The notes under the pieces were generated by a model. The model was not told the DNA's origin. It did no database searches and saw only the letters and a program-made list of their open reading frames with translations. This document shows positions 4,863 through 5,513 of a DNA stretch of 5,513 nucleotides, piece by piece. Both the position numbers and the translations under genes were made by a program. The DNA lies in contig CACZQV010000047.1 of the NCBI GenBank assembly GCA_902783435.1, positions 1 to 5,513 on the forward strand. The letters are read 5' to 3'. The DNA is from an uncultured Erysipelotrichaceae bacterium. Lineage in GTDB: Bacteria; Bacillota_I; Bacilli_A; RF39; UBA660. Position 1 is the first letter of the stretch, and every line of letters starts with the position of its first letter.

Positions 4863-5513
4863 ATGAATTCAATTGATAAGAGAAATAGTGTTAAAAAAGA
4901 TTATGATTTAATTGCAGATCAATACTTTGAAGAATTTGGAACAGTATTAGAAGATATTGATTTGATTAATAAATTTGAATCATATCTAGAAAACAATTCT
5001 TTAATTATAGATTTAGGTGGAGGTTCTGGTAAACTAACAAACTATTTTAATGAAAAAGGATATAAAGCTATTTGCTATGATTTTTCGGAGAATATGAAAA
5101 AATACGCTGAAAAGACATATCCTAATATACAATTTATTTTAGATGATATTGTTAATATTAAAAACCATTTTAATAAAGAATCTATTGATGGAATTATTGC
5201 TATGTATTCATTATTTCATATTCCAAAAGAAAATATTAATCAATTATTTAAAGATATTAATAATGTATTAAAAAATAATGGTTTATTTTGCTTTTCATTA
5301 CAATTAGGTAGTGGTGAAAATTTTGTTGATGAACCATATTTAAAAGAAAATGGTAAGAATGTCTTATATATGAATTATTTAACTAAAAATGAAATATATG
5401 ATTTACTTGATGAAAGTAATTTTGAAATTATATATGAAACTGAAAAACATGAAACAGGAGATAATGTAATAGGTGAAGATGGTAATGATGCTATATACAT
5501 TATTTCAAGAAAA
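4863..5513 (+). CDS. Class I SAM-dependent methyltransferase (reaches window edge without stop)
   Basis: 217 codons are read, with no stop before the window ends. The final residues (DAIYIISRK) look like the usual last strand of small methyltransferases, so little is probably missing. Seen: an N-terminal helix with YDLIADQYFEEF (14-25), typical of the small UbiE/Methyltransf_25-like group; motif I LIIDLGGGSGKL (47-58), the SAM-binding glycine loop; YDFS (72-75), with D73 placed to bind the SAM ribose; LDD (93-95), before the adenine pocket; and IDGIIAMYSLFHI (108-120), the post-II strand, followed by the helix and FCFSLQLG strand. It is cytosolic, with no membrane segment. The fold predicts methyl transfer to a small molecule or protein, but the acceptor cannot be told. 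It has its own promoter after the operon terminator, so it is probably a separate transcription unit from the TIR genes. Upstream in-frame ATGs at 4809 and 4827 are alternative starts. Confidence 0.85.
   Translation, partial: MNSIDKRNSVKKDYDLIADQYFEEFGTVLEDIDLINKFESYLENNSLIIDLGGGSGKLTNYFNEKGYKAICYDFSENMKKYAEKTYPNIQFILDDIVNIKNHFNKESIDGIIAMYSLFHIPKENINQLFKDINNVLKNNGLFCFSLQLGSGENFVDEPYLKENGKNVLYMNYLTKNEIYDLLDESNFEIIYETEKHETGDNVIGEDGNDAIYIISRK

Noticed and set aside
1..5513. UGA read as Trp (genetic code 4), suggested by the low G+C and lack of TGA stops
   Set aside because: Trp is encoded by TGG at sites where Trp is expected (for example WC in the TIR domain and YWHD in the HD domain), and no in-frame TGA is needed to keep any gene open. 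Five stops without TGA is too small a sample to mean more.
4863..5513. Methyltransferase as a fifth member of the TIR operon
   Set aside because: A strong terminator and an extended -10 promoter separate it from the membrane-protein gene. Joint function cannot be excluded, but the sequence argues for a separate transcript.
1..5513. Mobile element, CRISPR array, tRNA or riboswitch
   Set aside because: I saw no direct-repeat spacer series, terminal inverted repeats, transposase or integrase motifs, cloverleaf, or long structured leader; the longest non-coding stretch is about 96 nt.

Overview
The window is a compact, very AT-rich stretch with every gene on the + strand. It suggests an uncultured low-GC Bacillota/Bacilli-type (gut-associated, Mycoplasmatota-like) genome. 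The reasons are: Arg is nearly always AGA; Asn, Lys, Ile and Asp codons are overwhelmingly A/T-ending; the Shine-Dalgarno sequences are Gram-positive in style (AGGAAGTGAT, AAAGGTGA, AGAGGTGA); intergenic gaps are short; and the terminators are hairpin plus T-run. All five visible stop codons are TAG or TAA. Trp is read from TGG, so this is not a UGA=Trp (code 4) genome.

Layout. Positions 1-93 are the last 30 codons of an unrecognised upstream gene. Its stop codon lies inside a rho-independent terminator (92-113). An extended -10 promoter (115-123) begins two bases after the T-run and serves a probable four-gene operon: (1) a 792-residue TIR-domain protein with one membrane segment and a large C-terminal beta-propeller (157-2535, GTG start); (2) a divergent Ham1/RdgB-like nucleotide pyrophosphatase (2547-3167); (3) an HD-domain metal phosphohydrolase (3195-3755); (4) an unrecognised six-helix membrane protein (3780-4766). 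The internal gaps are 11, 27 and 24 nt and hold no visible terminator. The operon ends in a second terminator (4760-4783) that again contains the stop codon and is again followed at once by an extended -10 promoter (4785-4793). That promoter drives a class I SAM-dependent methyltransferase (4863 to the window edge).

How the genes might work together (inference). The first gene looks like a membrane-anchored sensor: a cytosolic TIR domain with the WCxxE glutamate expected of TIR NADases, joined through the membrane to a probably external propeller. It is co-transcribed with two predicted nucleotide-handling hydrolases and a multi-pass membrane protein. TIR domains commonly produce or destroy nucleotide signals, so a TIR / Ham1-like / HD / membrane-protein cassette is the best candidate here for an undescribed system. 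The Ham1-like and HD genes could equally be housekeeping genes that happen to share the transcript. No transposase, integrase, tRNA, CRISPR array or attachment site is visible.
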